A DNA stretch of 64,000 nt, from contig OZ271832.1 of assembly GCA_965601475.1 (NCBI GenBank), forward strand, positions 3,348,001 to 3,412,000, read 5' to 3'. A program made the position numbers and the translations under genes. How positions within the stretch are numbered: position 1 is the stretch's first letter; the number at the start of each line of letters is the position of its first letter. Below the pieces are notes generated by a model. It made no database searches and was not told where the DNA came from. It saw nothing but the letters and a program-made list of their open reading frames with translations. Below are positions 24,368-32,829 of the stretch, piece after piece. Origin of the DNA: JAWPMT01 sp965601475 (lineage in GTDB: Bacteria; Bacteroidota; Bacteroidia; Cytophagales; Cyclobacteriaceae).

Positions 24368-24703
24368 ATGAATACCTTTGAAGACTTAAAGCCGTTCAAA
24401 CCGTATACCCATCTCAGGAAACTGCTTGGCCTGGATGAATATCAACTGAATCTGGCTTTGCATATACCAGCAGGATTTTCCTATCAGAACACGTCTTACA
24501 GGCCAGATTGTGATACGCTACGAGTCACAATCAATGTGGTCACGGATACGTCCTCTACAACACCCAAGTTCATTGTTGCCGATCGTACAATCGGTGCCAA
24601 AATAATCCAACGCTTTCCGGCAGTAGAAATTCGTGTGGTCACGGACGAAGTGCCGACACAGGGCAGCACCGTGGTAAATTACGAGGATGCAGATGAGGAT
24701 TGA
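24368..24703 (+). CDS. small protein of unknown function, partner of the protease gene
   Basis: This 111-residue hydrophilic protein has no signal peptide and no recognised family. It has an alpha-helical start (about 1-30), a strand-rich middle (LRVTINVVTDTSST, KFIVADRTIGAKII, EIRVVTDEVP) and an acidic tail (YEDADED). It begins four bases after the protease stop codon and is almost certainly cotranscribed with it, so it may be an inhibitor, a substrate or an adaptor; this is inference from position only. Confidence 0.65.
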   Translation: MNTFEDLKPFKPYTHLRKLLGLDEYQLNLALHIPAGFSYQNTSYRPDCDTLRVTINVVTDTSSTTPKFIVADRTIGAKIIQRFPAVEIRVVTDEVPTQGSTVVNYEDADED

Positions 24704-24741
24704 TTGAGGCAAGTTAAATTAGGAGGGTAATTGATTGAAAT

Positions 24742-26790
24742 TTGACCCTCCTGCTCTATATTTTTCTGCTTTTGCCCCGTCCGATCTCGGAGGTAGATTC
24801 CTTGAATAATGTGGCCTACGAACTTAGGCGAAAGGAGTCCGAAAGTAGTCTGTTGATTGCAAGAAAGGCCCTATCACTATCGGAAGAGATTGGATATACA
24901 GGAGGGTACTCGGTTGCCGCGCTCAGAGTGGGCTCTGCTTTGATGTATCTCAGAAGATACGAAGAGGCATATGCCCAACTGTACTTGGGCATTGATTTTG
25001 ACCTTGAACATGACTATAGATCCAATCTTGCCGATAAGCTCAATACACTAGGTATTGCATTCAAAAACAATGGGTTACTTGATAGCGCATTGAGCATTCA
25101 AAAGAGATGTCTCAATATCAGAATGGAGTTAAAAGACTCTATTGGTCTGGCGAAATCGTTGAATAACATCGCCAACATTTATAGACAACTAGAGTACTAC
25201 GAATCGGCCTTTGAAAATCTCTTGGCGAGCTTAGCTATTAAGGAGCATCTAGGGGATTACAGCGGTTCGGCGATAACCAAAAATAACATAGCGAATGTAT
25301 TGGCAATTTCAGATAAATACACGGAAGCCCGAAAATACATTCTGGAGAACATCGAATACTATTCAGCTGAAAACAGAACGAAAGATTTGGCCAGATGCTA
25401 TTTGAACTTAGCCTCACTATCATTTGAAAGTTCACTGGGGATGGACATTTTGTCTGAAAAAACTGGAACCATCAATTTTTTGGAATCCTCTCGGGTTGTG
25501 AAGACTGAGGCCTCGTTGGACACCATACCAATACTGCTGAATCATGTCATCAGAATTGGTGAAGACCTAGGTGACAGAGGAATTGTGGCTAGTGCTCTCA
25601 TGCTATATGGTAGTTATCACCAGGTATTGGGGAAATATGATTCCTCCCTCTTGGCCTATCGGAAATCAGAATCTATTTACACAGATCAAAGCGACAATCA
25701 CCAGCTTGCATTTCTCTATAACAATCTTGGAGATACGTATTTCCGAAATGGTGAGTATGAGTTGGCTATTGAGGTCCTGCTGAAATCCTACGCCTTGTCA
25801 AAAGAGTTTGGCATTGACCGCCTAATTACAGAAACCAATGGAATCCTTGCCCGGTCCTATTTTGCAATGGATTCCGCGCAGCTTGCCTATAAGTTCTTAC
25901 AAAATCATGAAATCTTATTCTACGAGGAGCTCAACCGATCAAAAGGAAAACAATTAGCCGAACTCCAAACCCAATATGAAACCGAGAAGAAGGACAAGGA
26001 ACTCCAGCTGAGACAAGCCCGAATCGAATTAACCACCGCCCAAAGAGATACACTCATGTCAACTTTAATCGTGGCCGTCGTACTCACGGCCATTATCATA
26101 TTCATCTACCAACAGCGCCAAAATGCCATCAGAAAATTGCGAGCCAGAGAGTTCGAGTTGCATGAAAAAGAAGTCAATCAGCTGATCAGGGACCAGGAAC
26201 TTAAGTCCATTAACTCGATGCTAGAGGGAGAAGAGAAAGAGCGAAAACGCATTGCCGAAGACCTGCATGATCGGGTGGGCAGTATGCTGTCGGCATTACG
26301 ATTACAAATGGATTCGGGGGATACCAAGGTGAATACATTGCTGGATGAAACGGTGGATGAGGTTCGTCGCATTTCACATAATCTGGAGACGAAAGTCCTC
26401 AATCGGTTTGGTCTGGCGGCGGCCTTGGATGACCTGGCGGAAAAGGTTCAGGGTTCGGAAAAGATCAAATTTGAGATGCATACCCTTGACCTGGATGAAA
26501 GATTGGAAAACAAGGTGGAGATAAACGTATATAGGATCGTCCAGGAACTGATTAGCAATGCGTTGAAACACTCCCGGGCACATGAGATCGTGGCACAGAT
26601 CAACCGGATCCATGATCACTTGGTAGTGACTGTGGAAGATGATGGCGTGGGTTTCAACCGACTCGAAACTGGTGGGAGTGGTATGGGGCTGAAAAACGTA
26701 ATATCCCGAGCCAATGATCTGAACGGCTCCTTCAATGTCGACTCAGGTCAGGGTAAGGGTACCACGGTGACTGTTGAAATACCTTTGTGA
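24742..26790 (+). CDS. TPR-containing membrane sensor histidine kinase (HisKA_3 type)
   Basis: This 682-residue sensor kinase begins at a TTG (a stop lies two codons upstream in frame and no ATG gives the leader) with a hydrophobic N-terminus (LLLYIFLLLPRP). About eight periplasmic tetratricopeptide repeats fill residues 20-400, such as LGIAFKNNGLLDSALSIQKR and LGDTYFRNGEYELAIEVLLK. A short coiled coil leads to one membrane span (about 435-455), then the dimerisation domain with His509 in AEDLHDRVGSMLSALRL, and a HATPase with QELISNALKHSRA and DDGVGF. The response regulator gene overlaps its stop. This is the common Bacteroidota TPR-kinase design; the signal is unknown. Confidence 0.9.
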   Translation: MTLLLYIFLLLPRPISEVDSLNNVAYELRRKESESSLLIARKALSLSEEIGYTGGYSVAALRVGSALMYLRRYEEAYAQLYLGIDFDLEHDYRSNLADKLNTLGIAFKNNGLLDSALSIQKRCLNIRMELKDSIGLAKSLNNIANIYRQLEYYESAFENLLASLAIKEHLGDYSGSAITKNNIANVLAISDKYTEARKYILENIEYYSAENRTKDLARCYLNLASLSFESSLGMDILSEKTGTINFLESSRVVKTEASLDTIPILLNHVIRIGEDLGDRGIVASALMLYGSYHQVLGKYDSSLLAYRKSESIYTDQSDNHQLAFLYNNLGDTYFRNGEYELAIEVLLKSYALSKEFGIDRLITETNGILARSYFAMDSAQLAYKFLQNHEILFYEELNRSKGKQLAELQTQYETEKKDKELQLRQARIELTTAQRDTLMSTLIVAVVLTAIIIFIYQQRQNAIRKLRAREFELHEKEVNQLIRDQELKSINSMLEGEEKERKRIAEDLHDRVGSMLSALRLQMDSGDTKVNTLLDETVDEVRRISHNLETKVLNRFGLAAALDDLAEKVQGSEKIKFEMHTLDLDERLENKVEINVYRIVQELISNALKHSRAHEIVAQINRIHDHLVVTVEDDGVGFNRLETGGSGMGLKNVISRANDLNGSFNVDSGQGKGTTVTVEIPL

Positions 26791-27428
26791 TGTATAATAT
26801 TCTAATCGTCGAAGACCACCTTGTGGTCAAGGAAGGGTTGAGAATGGTCCTTTCCCAGGAGGAAGCCCTGAACATTGTGGGGGATCTGGAATCTGGCGGA
26901 GAGGTGATGTCCTTTCTCGCCAAAAATCAGGTGGACCTGGTGCTCCTGGATTTGAATCTTCCCGAAGTAGACGGGATCACATTAACTAGGCAGATCAAAT
27001 CGCAATACCCTCAGATCAAGGTGTTGGCCCTGACTTTCTATAACAAAGCGGCATTCATTCAGGGTGTGGCTGAAGCGGGTGCCGAAGGCTATCTCCTCAA
27101 AAACTCCTCGAAGGAGGAGGTGATAAAGGCCATTTTCGGGGTCTTGAATGGCAAAAACCACTTCTCAAAGGAAGCCACGGATACCCTTTTGAGCAGCATG
27201 CGGCGACAAGGCACCCAACATGAGGTGAAACTCACCAAGCGGGAAATCGAAGTGATGAAGTTATTAGCAAGCGCCTATACCGTGAATGAGGTTGCGGAAA
27301 AACTCTTCATTAGCGCGCATACCGCTGAAACGCATCGCAAGAATATCATGGCCAAACTTAAACTCAAGAACAAGGCGGACCTGACGCTCTATGCCAAGGA
27401 TAATGGCTACCTCGATTTACCAGACTAG
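26790..27428 (+). CDS. NarL/FixJ-family response regulator
   Basis: This 212-residue DNA-binding regulator has a receiver domain (about 1-120) with the acidic pocket VEDH and phospho-acceptor Asp54 in VLLDLNLPEVDG, and a LuxR-type helix-turn-helix (about 145-205: LTKREIEVMKLLASAYTVNE, then KLFISAHTAETHRKNIMAKL). A GTG three bases earlier could also start it, but the ATG overlapping the kinase stop as TGATG is preferred. It is the cognate partner of the TPR kinase. Its target genes are not shown by the sequence. The 3' end overlaps the convergent aldo/keto reductase by four bases. Confidence 0.93.
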   Translation: MYNILIVEDHLVVKEGLRMVLSQEEALNIVGDLESGGEVMSFLAKNQVDLVLLDLNLPEVDGITLTRQIKSQYPQIKVLALTFYNKAAFIQGVAEAGAEGYLLKNSSKEEVIKAIFGVLNGKNHFSKEATDTLLSSMRRQGTQHEVKLTKREIEVMKLLASAYTVNEVAEKLFISAHTAETHRKNIMAKLKLKNKADLTLYAKDNGYLDLPD

Positions 27429-28396
27429 TTCCAACTCATGCCAGTCCGTTCTGCCCAATACGATTCCGGAGCCATAGTCAGCGCCTCTAGCGCTTTCAAA
27501 TCCTCGTTCTCCAGGCTCAAGCCCATGGCTTGCACATTGGCCCTCATCTGGTTTGCGGTGGCAGCACCGCTCAATGCGATGGTTGTGAAGGGTTTTGATA
27601 GCACGAATGCCGTAGCCACTGCATCAGTTCCGACCTCGTATTTCTCCGCCAGACCACGTAGCTTGCCATAATAGGGTGCGCGCTCATTCCTATTGGTCAA
27701 TCTACCATTGGCCACGACTTCCTTGATGATCACCCCGACCCCTTGGTCATGGGCTTTCGCCAGTGCCGCCCCAACGCTGGTTTCCAGGATATTGTAAGTT
27801 GCCTGGACCGATCCGAAGAGGGGTTCTTCGCCAATTTTGATCTTCAATGCTTTTTCCAGGACCGCTGCCTGTTGCAAACCACTCAGTGACAATCCGATGA
27901 CAAACCCCTCAGCACGTATGGCTTCCAGCTTTTCAAGAACATCAAGATTTTCCAGTACACCACTCTCAAAGGTGGCTGAGTGAATGTGGTAAATCCGTAG
28001 TTGCGGCGAAAGTCGGTCCCTGCTTTCAGGCCACTGTTTGTTCAAGAGCGATATGGAATGCTCCTTGATTTCATGTTTTTGCGCCTCCACCTGCCAATCA
28101 GCGGTATAATAGTAGCCCCACTTTGAGCCTACAATCACTTCTCTATCTCCCAGCCAACTGGAAAGGAACTCCTCGCCGCGACCATAAGACTGTGCCACGT
28201 CGAAATAGCTGATTCCAGCCGCAATGGCTTCATCGAGAACGGCATGCGTTCTGGATTCCATAGCGTGCACGTCGTAATCAGCATCGAGGTCCTGGGCGTG
28301 GCCCAGATTGATATATCCTGGTCTGCCCAGCGCGGCCAACCCCAGGCCGATCCTTGAAACGAGGAAATCATGGTTTCCAAATTGTCGTTGTTCCAT
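27425..28396 (-). CDS. aldo/keto reductase
   Basis: This 323-residue NAD(P)H-dependent oxidoreductase has the AKR barrel. Catalytic positions are visible: Asp and Tyr in GISYFDVAQSYGRGEEFL, Lys in VIVGSKWGYYY and His in LRIYHIHSATF; the C-terminal cofactor region includes FTTIALSGAATANQM. The frame extends upstream to 28504, but that start would run into the DoxX gene and add 36 residues before the conserved barrel, so the ATG at 28396 is chosen. It is the last gene of an oxidoreductase-DoxX-AKR operon probably controlled by the AraC protein upstream. Substrate unknown. Confidence 0.88.
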   Translation of the reverse strand: MEQRQFGNHDFLVSRIGLGLAALGRPGYINLGHAQDLDADYDVHAMESRTHAVLDEAIAAGISYFDVAQSYGRGEEFLSSWLGDREVIVGSKWGYYYTADWQVEAQKHEIKEHSISLLNKQWPESRDRLSPQLRIYHIHSATFESGVLENLDVLEKLEAIRAEGFVIGLSLSGLQQAAVLEKALKIKIGEEPLFGSVQATYNILETSVGAALAKAHDQGVGVIIKEVVANGRLTNRNERAPYYGKLRGLAEKYEVGTDAVATAFVLSKPFTTIALSGAATANQMRANVQAMGLSLENEDLKALEALTMAPESYWAERTGMSWN

Positions 28397-28451
28397 GGAA
28401 TGAAGATAAGACAGAATCAATTCTGCCTTAGGAAAACTTACTTCCTGATCC

Positions 28452-28829
28452 TCATGAATTGGCCAGTTTGCCATAGACGTCATTTCTGTATAGCAGGATG
28501 ACATTGATGACGAATACCAACAGTCCTGGGATCAGGCCGACGAGGTCATGAAATAAATGGAATAGGACAATGTTTAAGCTGATCGGAAAAAGGAGTACAA
28601 GTCCTATGTTTTCCAACTTTCGAAGAAAGATCAATATTGCCCCAATTACTTCAATCAAGGCCACACTTTTAGCCAGGTAGGTGCCGAACAGCGCTTGCAT
28701 GTAGAGTTGCGCGGTTTCACCGGCTGGAGGCGGCATTTGAATAAAAGGAGTGGGCAGTAGTTTGTTGAGGCCAAACACCAGCATGGGTAGTGCCATCAGC
28801 ACTTTCAAAATGGTAGGTAGATATTTCAT
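28452..28829 (-). CDS. DoxX family membrane protein
   Basis: This 125-residue inner-membrane protein has four hydrophobic spans in the DoxX arrangement, with PMLVFGLNKLLPTPF at the first turn and LIEVIGAILIFLRKLENIGLVLL in the middle. DoxX relatives take part in quinone-linked or thiol redox reactions, but most are uncharacterised. The gene starts three bases after the end of the oxidoreductase gene and is in the same operon; a membrane redox partner for its two neighbouring soluble oxidoreductases is a reasonable inference. Confidence 0.85.
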   Translation of the reverse strand: MKYLPTILKVLMALPMLVFGLNKLLPTPFIQMPPPAGETAQLYMQALFGTYLAKSVALIEVIGAILIFLRKLENIGLVLLFPISLNIVLFHLFHDLVGLIPGLLVFVINVILLYRNDVYGKLANS

Positions 28830-28832
28830 GTT

Positions 28833-29687
28833 TTATTGATTTTGAATAAAATGATAAATAGAGGAGAAGTCTTCACGCTGCTTTTCTGCAGCGCCAGCCT
28901 GTGCGTACAGTGCTTTGGCCAAAGCCGCAGAAGGTAGCGATACGCCTACATTGGCAGCTGTTTCCTGTACCAGGTTCAGGTCTTTCAGCATCAAATCCAT
29001 CGGGAAATTCGGACTGGTATCTCCAGCCTCCAGTTTAGCCCTTAGCTTCTGCAAAAATGGTGCGGTGACAGGTGTGTTGAGCAAGACGTTTTTTGATGTC
29101 TCGTCATCCAATCCCATGGCGTTTCCAAGTTGCATGGCTTCGGAAAACGCAAGCATGGATTGCGCGAGCATTAGGTTCACCAGCAACTTAATCGCTGCCC
29201 CCTTTCCATGCGCTCCAAGGTGGATGATCTTCTTGCCCATTTTCTGCAGCAGTGGTGTCGCGTCTTTCAACGCTTTATCCTCACCACCGACAAAAAATAC
29301 CAATTCTCCGTTTTCGGCAGGTTGCCTGGTGCCTGCAACCGGAGCTTCCAGGTAGAGAACACCATGTTGTTCAGCGCGATCTGCAGATTTGATGACATCA
29401 GCAGGTGCAACCGTAGAGCAATCGATCCATAAGCTTCCCTTGCGCATGTCCATCAGCATTTCACCGCTCACCTGCTCTACGGCATCCGGGTTAGCTAGCA
29501 TGGTGAAAACGACCTCCGCTTCAGCAACGGCTCCCTTGAGATCCTTCGCAACCCTGGCGCCAAGGGCTTCAAGCAAATCAGCTTTCTTGCTATCCCGATT
29601 GAAGACGGTAAGTTCAATTTCCGGAGCTATGAGCCGGGCGGCCATTCGACTGCCCATGATTCCAAGTCCAATAAATGTTACTTTCAT
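28833..29687 (-). CDS. NAD(P)-dependent beta-hydroxyacid dehydrogenase family protein
   Basis: This 284-residue protein belongs to the 3-hydroxyisobutyrate/6-phosphogluconate dehydrogenase superfamily. The N-terminal Rossmann motif is FIGLGIMGSRMAARL; WIDCSTVAPADV and FLEAPVAGTRQPAENGELVFF-like segments (here YLEAPVAGTRQPAENGEL) bind substrate; the catalytic lysine lies in GKGAAIKLLVNLML. The C-terminal helical domain completes it. Members include glyoxylate/succinic semialdehyde reductases; I cannot say which substrate is used. It leads the operon, and the 87-base gap upstream contains a 25-base element also found before the AraC gene and a hairpin next to the start codon. Confidence 0.88.
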   Translation of the reverse strand: MKVTFIGLGIMGSRMAARLIAPEIELTVFNRDSKKADLLEALGARVAKDLKGAVAEAEVVFTMLANPDAVEQVSGEMLMDMRKGSLWIDCSTVAPADVIKSADRAEQHGVLYLEAPVAGTRQPAENGELVFFVGGEDKALKDATPLLQKMGKKIIHLGAHGKGAAIKLLVNLMLAQSMLAFSEAMQLGNAMGLDDETSKNVLLNTPVTAPFLQKLRAKLEAGDTSPNFPMDLMLKDLNLVQETAANVGVSLPSAALAKALYAQAGAAEKQREDFSSIYHFIQNQ

Positions 29688-29690
29688 TTT

Positions 29691-29716
29691 TCTACTTTCT
29701 TTTGTTCGAAAGTAGA
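29691..29716. repeat. inverted repeat directly upstream of the oxidoreductase start
   Basis: TCTACTTTC and GAAAGTAGA form a perfect nine-base-pair dyad with an eight-base loop, ending three bases before the start codon of the minus-strand oxidoreductase gene. In RNA it would form a hairpin beside the ribosome site; in DNA it could be an operator. Confidence 0.5.
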
Positions 29717-29746
29717 CCTGCGTGTTGCAGGGGGTATGTTCACATT

Positions 29747-29771
29747 TTCAAAAATGCGGTTTTTCGATCAA
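29747..29771. promoter_or_regulatory. putative AraC-regulator site, copy 1 (operon promoter)
   Basis: The site reads TTCAAAAAT, five variable bases (GCGGT), then TTTTCGATCAA. It is identical in 22 of 25 positions to a site upstream of the AraC gene and lies 60 bases before the oxidoreductase operon's first ATG. The outer parts are imperfectly inverted (TTCAAAAA against TTTTCGATCAA). Confidence 0.6.
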
Positions 29772-29774
29772 AAT

Positions 29775-30647
29775 CTATATCAGCACCTCTTTACGCAATT
29801 CGATTTGGTATTGCTTCGGTGAAATACCGAACTCCTTCTGGAAGGCTTTGATGAAGTGTGAGACATTTTCATAACCTGATTCATAGGCCAATCGTGAGAC
29901 GTGAACCCCCGGATCAGCAAGTCTGTCCCGGGATCGCAGCATCCTTTTTTTCAGGATCCAGGTTTTTGGTGCGACGCCAAAATGGCGCTTAAAATCCCGA
30001 TGGAAAGTAGCAATACTTCGGCCTGTTAGGTGTGCATAATCTGCTAATTTCAGCGGCTTGTCAAAGTTCTTTTCCATAAAGGATTGGATACTCTCTTTCC
30101 GCTTGCAGTTCAAAAGGTTCAATTGTTGAATGAAGGTCTTTCCTCTCACGCCTCTTGCGTTGAGGTACAAGAATTCCTTGAGTTTGGGTATGACCATAGC
30201 ACTGTCAGCAGTGCCGTAATGTTTGAAGCCTTCTGATAGAAAATGCTCCAAATCGTCTTCAATGGGCATGATGAATGGTGCAGGTAAACCAGGTGCTCCT
30301 TGTTGCTCCAGAAAGCTGAACTCATCCAGAAAGTCGTGAAGCACTTCTTCTGAAAAGAACAAAACCAAAGCCTCGAAGGGATCTGGCGTCGGTATGATAT
30401 CGCTGATCATGTAAAGTCCGCGCGGAATAAAGATCATGTTGTTTTCCACGACAGTGATCGTGGGGCCATCCGGAATTTGAAGCTTCAAGGTCCCACGCCG
30501 AACGATGGTAACAGCATGGGTGGATACATATCGATCATTGTCAGGATTCAGGACTGAAGTAGATTTTTGGACTACGGCATTGGGTCCATCCCGAAGTAAT
30601 ACTTGAACTTCATCAGATTTAAAGAAGGCTTCAGGTACTGTAATCAT
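29775..30647 (-). CDS. AraC family transcriptional regulator
   Basis: This 290-residue regulator has an N-terminal cupin-like sensor part (about 1-170, with LKLQIPDGPTITVVENNMIF and FIPRGLYM) and a C-terminal AraC double helix-turn-helix (about 185-285): LKLADYAHLTGRSIATFHRD, then the signature region RLAYESGYENVSHFIKAFQK followed by EFGISPKQYQ. It lies just upstream of the oxidoreductase-DoxX-AKR operon on the same strand. Near-identical 25-base elements in front of that operon and of this gene suggest it controls both. The effector is unknown. Confidence 0.92.
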   Translation of the reverse strand: MITVPEAFFKSDEVQVLLRDGPNAVVQKSTSVLNPDNDRYVSTHAVTIVRRGTLKLQIPDGPTITVVENNMIFIPRGLYMISDIIPTPDPFEALVLFFSEEVLHDFLDEFSFLEQQGAPGLPAPFIMPIEDDLEHFLSEGFKHYGTADSAMVIPKLKEFLYLNARGVRGKTFIQQLNLLNCKRKESIQSFMEKNFDKPLKLADYAHLTGRSIATFHRDFKRHFGVAPKTWILKKRMLRSRDRLADPGVHVSRLAYESGYENVSHFIKAFQKEFGISPKQYQIELRKEVLI

Positions 30648-30691
30648 GAGATGAATTAAAGGAATACCACTGGTACGAATTGCCCCGAATG

Positions 30692-30716
30692 TTCAAAAAT
30701 ACCGATTTTCGATCAA
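30692..30716. promoter_or_regulatory. putative AraC-regulator site, copy 2 (autoregulation)
   Basis: TTCAAAAAT, five bases (ACCGA), then TTTTCGATCAA: the same arrangement and orientation as copy 1, 45 bases before the AraC gene's ATG. Only three of 25 positions differ, all within the five variable bases. Confidence 0.6.
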
Positions 30717-30907
30717 TAGCGCTGGAGGGTTGATGTTTAGAAGCAGGCGTTGGATGTATTTGATCGATGCAAGAGGAAATATGAAGCACGAGTTGAGCGA
30801 GACTCCAAAGGCGCTAGCGTCTTTGATCATGGTCCGGAATGTCATTCATCATTGCACATTTCTTCAGTTGGTACGAACTTGTGGATTCCCAGAAAAAGCC
30901 GGAACCA

Positions 30908-32734
30908 ATGAAAGTCAACACCGAAAAAGTGAAGGATCTGATCGCTGAGATTGATCAGATTCTGGCCGCCATTCGCAAATCGGAAAAGTCGAATCAGGAC
31001 CTCGTCAAAGCTGTACCGGAGAACTATAGGCGGAGTGCCAGGAATCTCATTCATTATCACACATTACGCTCAACAGATCTGCGTAATCTGCAGAAAAAAC
31101 TGAAGAATATGGGCTTATCCAGGTTTGCCAACGCCGGTGCCCATGTGAGGGCCAGTCTATTGAACACGAGGTTCATACTTAGGTGTCTGATTGGCGAAAA
31201 GTGCAAAGCTCCGGTCAAATCAGGTCTTTCCATCAAGAGCGGTAAGAAACTACTGGTCCACCACACCAGGGAGGTCCTTGGCAATCGGTCGAAAGGACGA
31301 CGGGTCAGGATCATGGTGACACAGCCGACGGAATCGGCCTACAATTACCAGTTGGTCAACAACATGGTGAAAGCAGGTATGAATTGCGCCAGGATCAATT
31401 GTGCTCACGACGATCCCACAGTTTGGTCCAAGATCATTAAGAATGTACACAAAGCGGGTAAGGCGCATGGGAGACACATTAAGGTGACCATGGATTTGGC
31501 TGGCCCCAAAAGCAGAACAGGATCGATTGTCCCTGGAGCCAAGGTGCGGAAATTTTCGCCGGAACGTGACGAAATGGGCAATGTCGTCGATCCTGCGGCT
31601 ATTATGCTGGTGCCTAAACTTGAAGAAGAATACGGTCCCAATGCCATCCCAGTCGACAAAGAATGGCTTAAGACATTGAAGCCGGAGGACAAATTGCGAC
31701 TCACGGATACACGGCAGAAGCACCGAAAGCTGAAGGTCGTGCATACGGGGGATGAGATGGCCATTGTCAATGCCTATGAGACCTGCTACATCGAAACAGG
31801 CATGACGCTGGTACCTGAAAGGGAAGATCTTTTGCCGGCGAAGGTGGGCGAAATACCCCCAGTAGAGCGCTCTATTCTATTGCGAGTAAATGACTATTTG
31901 ACAGTGCATAAGAGAGATGTGCCAGGAGAGCCCGCTGAATTTGACGAGGATGGCAATCTTTTGAAGAAAGCCCACGTAGCCTGTTTGCTGGAAGAGGTTT
32001 TTGGCCAGATCAGACCGGGTGAAAGGGTACTTTTTGATGATGGGAAAATCGAGGGGATTGTCACTGAAATTGCATTGGAAGAATTTGAAGTGAAGATTAC
32101 TCGAGCCCGGGAGTTGGGATCCAAGTTGCGAGCGGAAAAAGGAATCAATTTTCCTGATACGGATCTGGAGTTGGGAGGCATCACAGAGAAAGATCGAAGG
32201 GACCTGGCTTTCGTGAGTCAATATGCCGACGCTGTCAACTTCTCGTTTGTGAATACAAAAGATGATGTAGAAGAACTACTCGACGAGTTACGACGACACA
32301 ATGCACTGGATAAACTGTCCGTGATTCTGAAGATAGAAACCCAAAGGGCATTTGACAATCTGACCGGCATCCTGCTGACAGCTATGAGGGCCAAGTACAT
32401 AGGCGTGATGATTGCCAGGGGAGATCTGGCGGTGGAAACAGGTTGGGATAACATTGGCTGGGTGCAGCGGGAAATTCTGTCCATTTGCTATGCGGCGCAC
32501 GTTCCTGTAATCTGGGCTACCCAGGTACTGGAGAGTTTGGCGAAGAAGGGCCTTCCCTCGCGCTCGGAAATCACGGATGCCACCACTTCGCTCAAGGCCG
32601 AGTGCGTCATGCTCAACAAAGGTGCATACATCCTGAATGCCATAAAGTTGCTGGACAAAATCCTTGTGGACATGGAAAATTTCCATGAAAAGAATGAGAC
32701 CATGCTTCCTCAACTTGAGCGGCTTGTGCATTGA
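30908..32734 (+). CDS. atypical pyruvate kinase-like protein
   Basis: This 608-residue protein has a pyruvate-kinase barrel but an unusual layout. Residues 1-130 form a helical N-terminal region not found in normal enzymes. The barrel begins at VRIMVTQPTE and NCARINCAHD; DLAGPKSRTG follows; the B-domain region is about twice normal length (roughly 210-400). The active-site signature VILKIETQRAF contains the catalytic lysine (Lys475), and VMIARGDLAVE and WATQVLESLAKKGLPSRSEI are conserved. It ends right after the barrel, without the usual allosteric C-domain. The frame could start at 30839. Whether it still acts on phosphoenolpyruvate is not certain. Confidence 0.82.
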   Translation: MKVNTEKVKDLIAEIDQILAAIRKSEKSNQDLVKAVPENYRRSARNLIHYHTLRSTDLRNLQKKLKNMGLSRFANAGAHVRASLLNTRFILRCLIGEKCKAPVKSGLSIKSGKKLLVHHTREVLGNRSKGRRVRIMVTQPTESAYNYQLVNNMVKAGMNCARINCAHDDPTVWSKIIKNVHKAGKAHGRHIKVTMDLAGPKSRTGSIVPGAKVRKFSPERDEMGNVVDPAAIMLVPKLEEEYGPNAIPVDKEWLKTLKPEDKLRLTDTRQKHRKLKVVHTGDEMAIVNAYETCYIETGMTLVPEREDLLPAKVGEIPPVERSILLRVNDYLTVHKRDVPGEPAEFDEDGNLLKKAHVACLLEEVFGQIRPGERVLFDDGKIEGIVTEIALEEFEVKITRARELGSKLRAEKGINFPDTDLELGGITEKDRRDLAFVSQYADAVNFSFVNTKDDVEELLDELRRHNALDKLSVILKIETQRAFDNLTGILLTAMRAKYIGVMIARGDLAVETGWDNIGWVQREILSICYAAHVPVIWATQVLESLAKKGLPSRSEITDATTSLKAECVMLNKGAYILNAIKLLDKILVDMENFHEKNETMLPQLERLVH

Positions 32735-32779
32735 CGTGCTAGGTGGGTCTTCAGATATCAGGCCGGATCAAATGACTTT

Positions 32780-32807
32780 GAGGAGAAGCAGCATGCTACT
32801 TCTCCTC
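32780..32807. terminator. hairpin between convergent genes, possible terminator
   Basis: GAGGAGAAG and CTTCTCCTC form a nine-base-pair stem with an inner AGCATGCT dyad in the loop. It lies between the 3' ends of the pyruvate-kinase-like gene and the M1/ABC gene. There is no T-run on either side, so it would be a weak or factor-dependent terminator. Confidence 0.4.
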
Positions 32808-32829
32808 TCCGCCAATAGGAACTACTTGG

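Noticed and set aside
28397..28504. Longer start of the aldo/keto reductase gene
   Set aside because: The 36-residue extension would overlap the DoxX gene, has no AKR character, and the ATG at 28396 gives a standard N-terminus.
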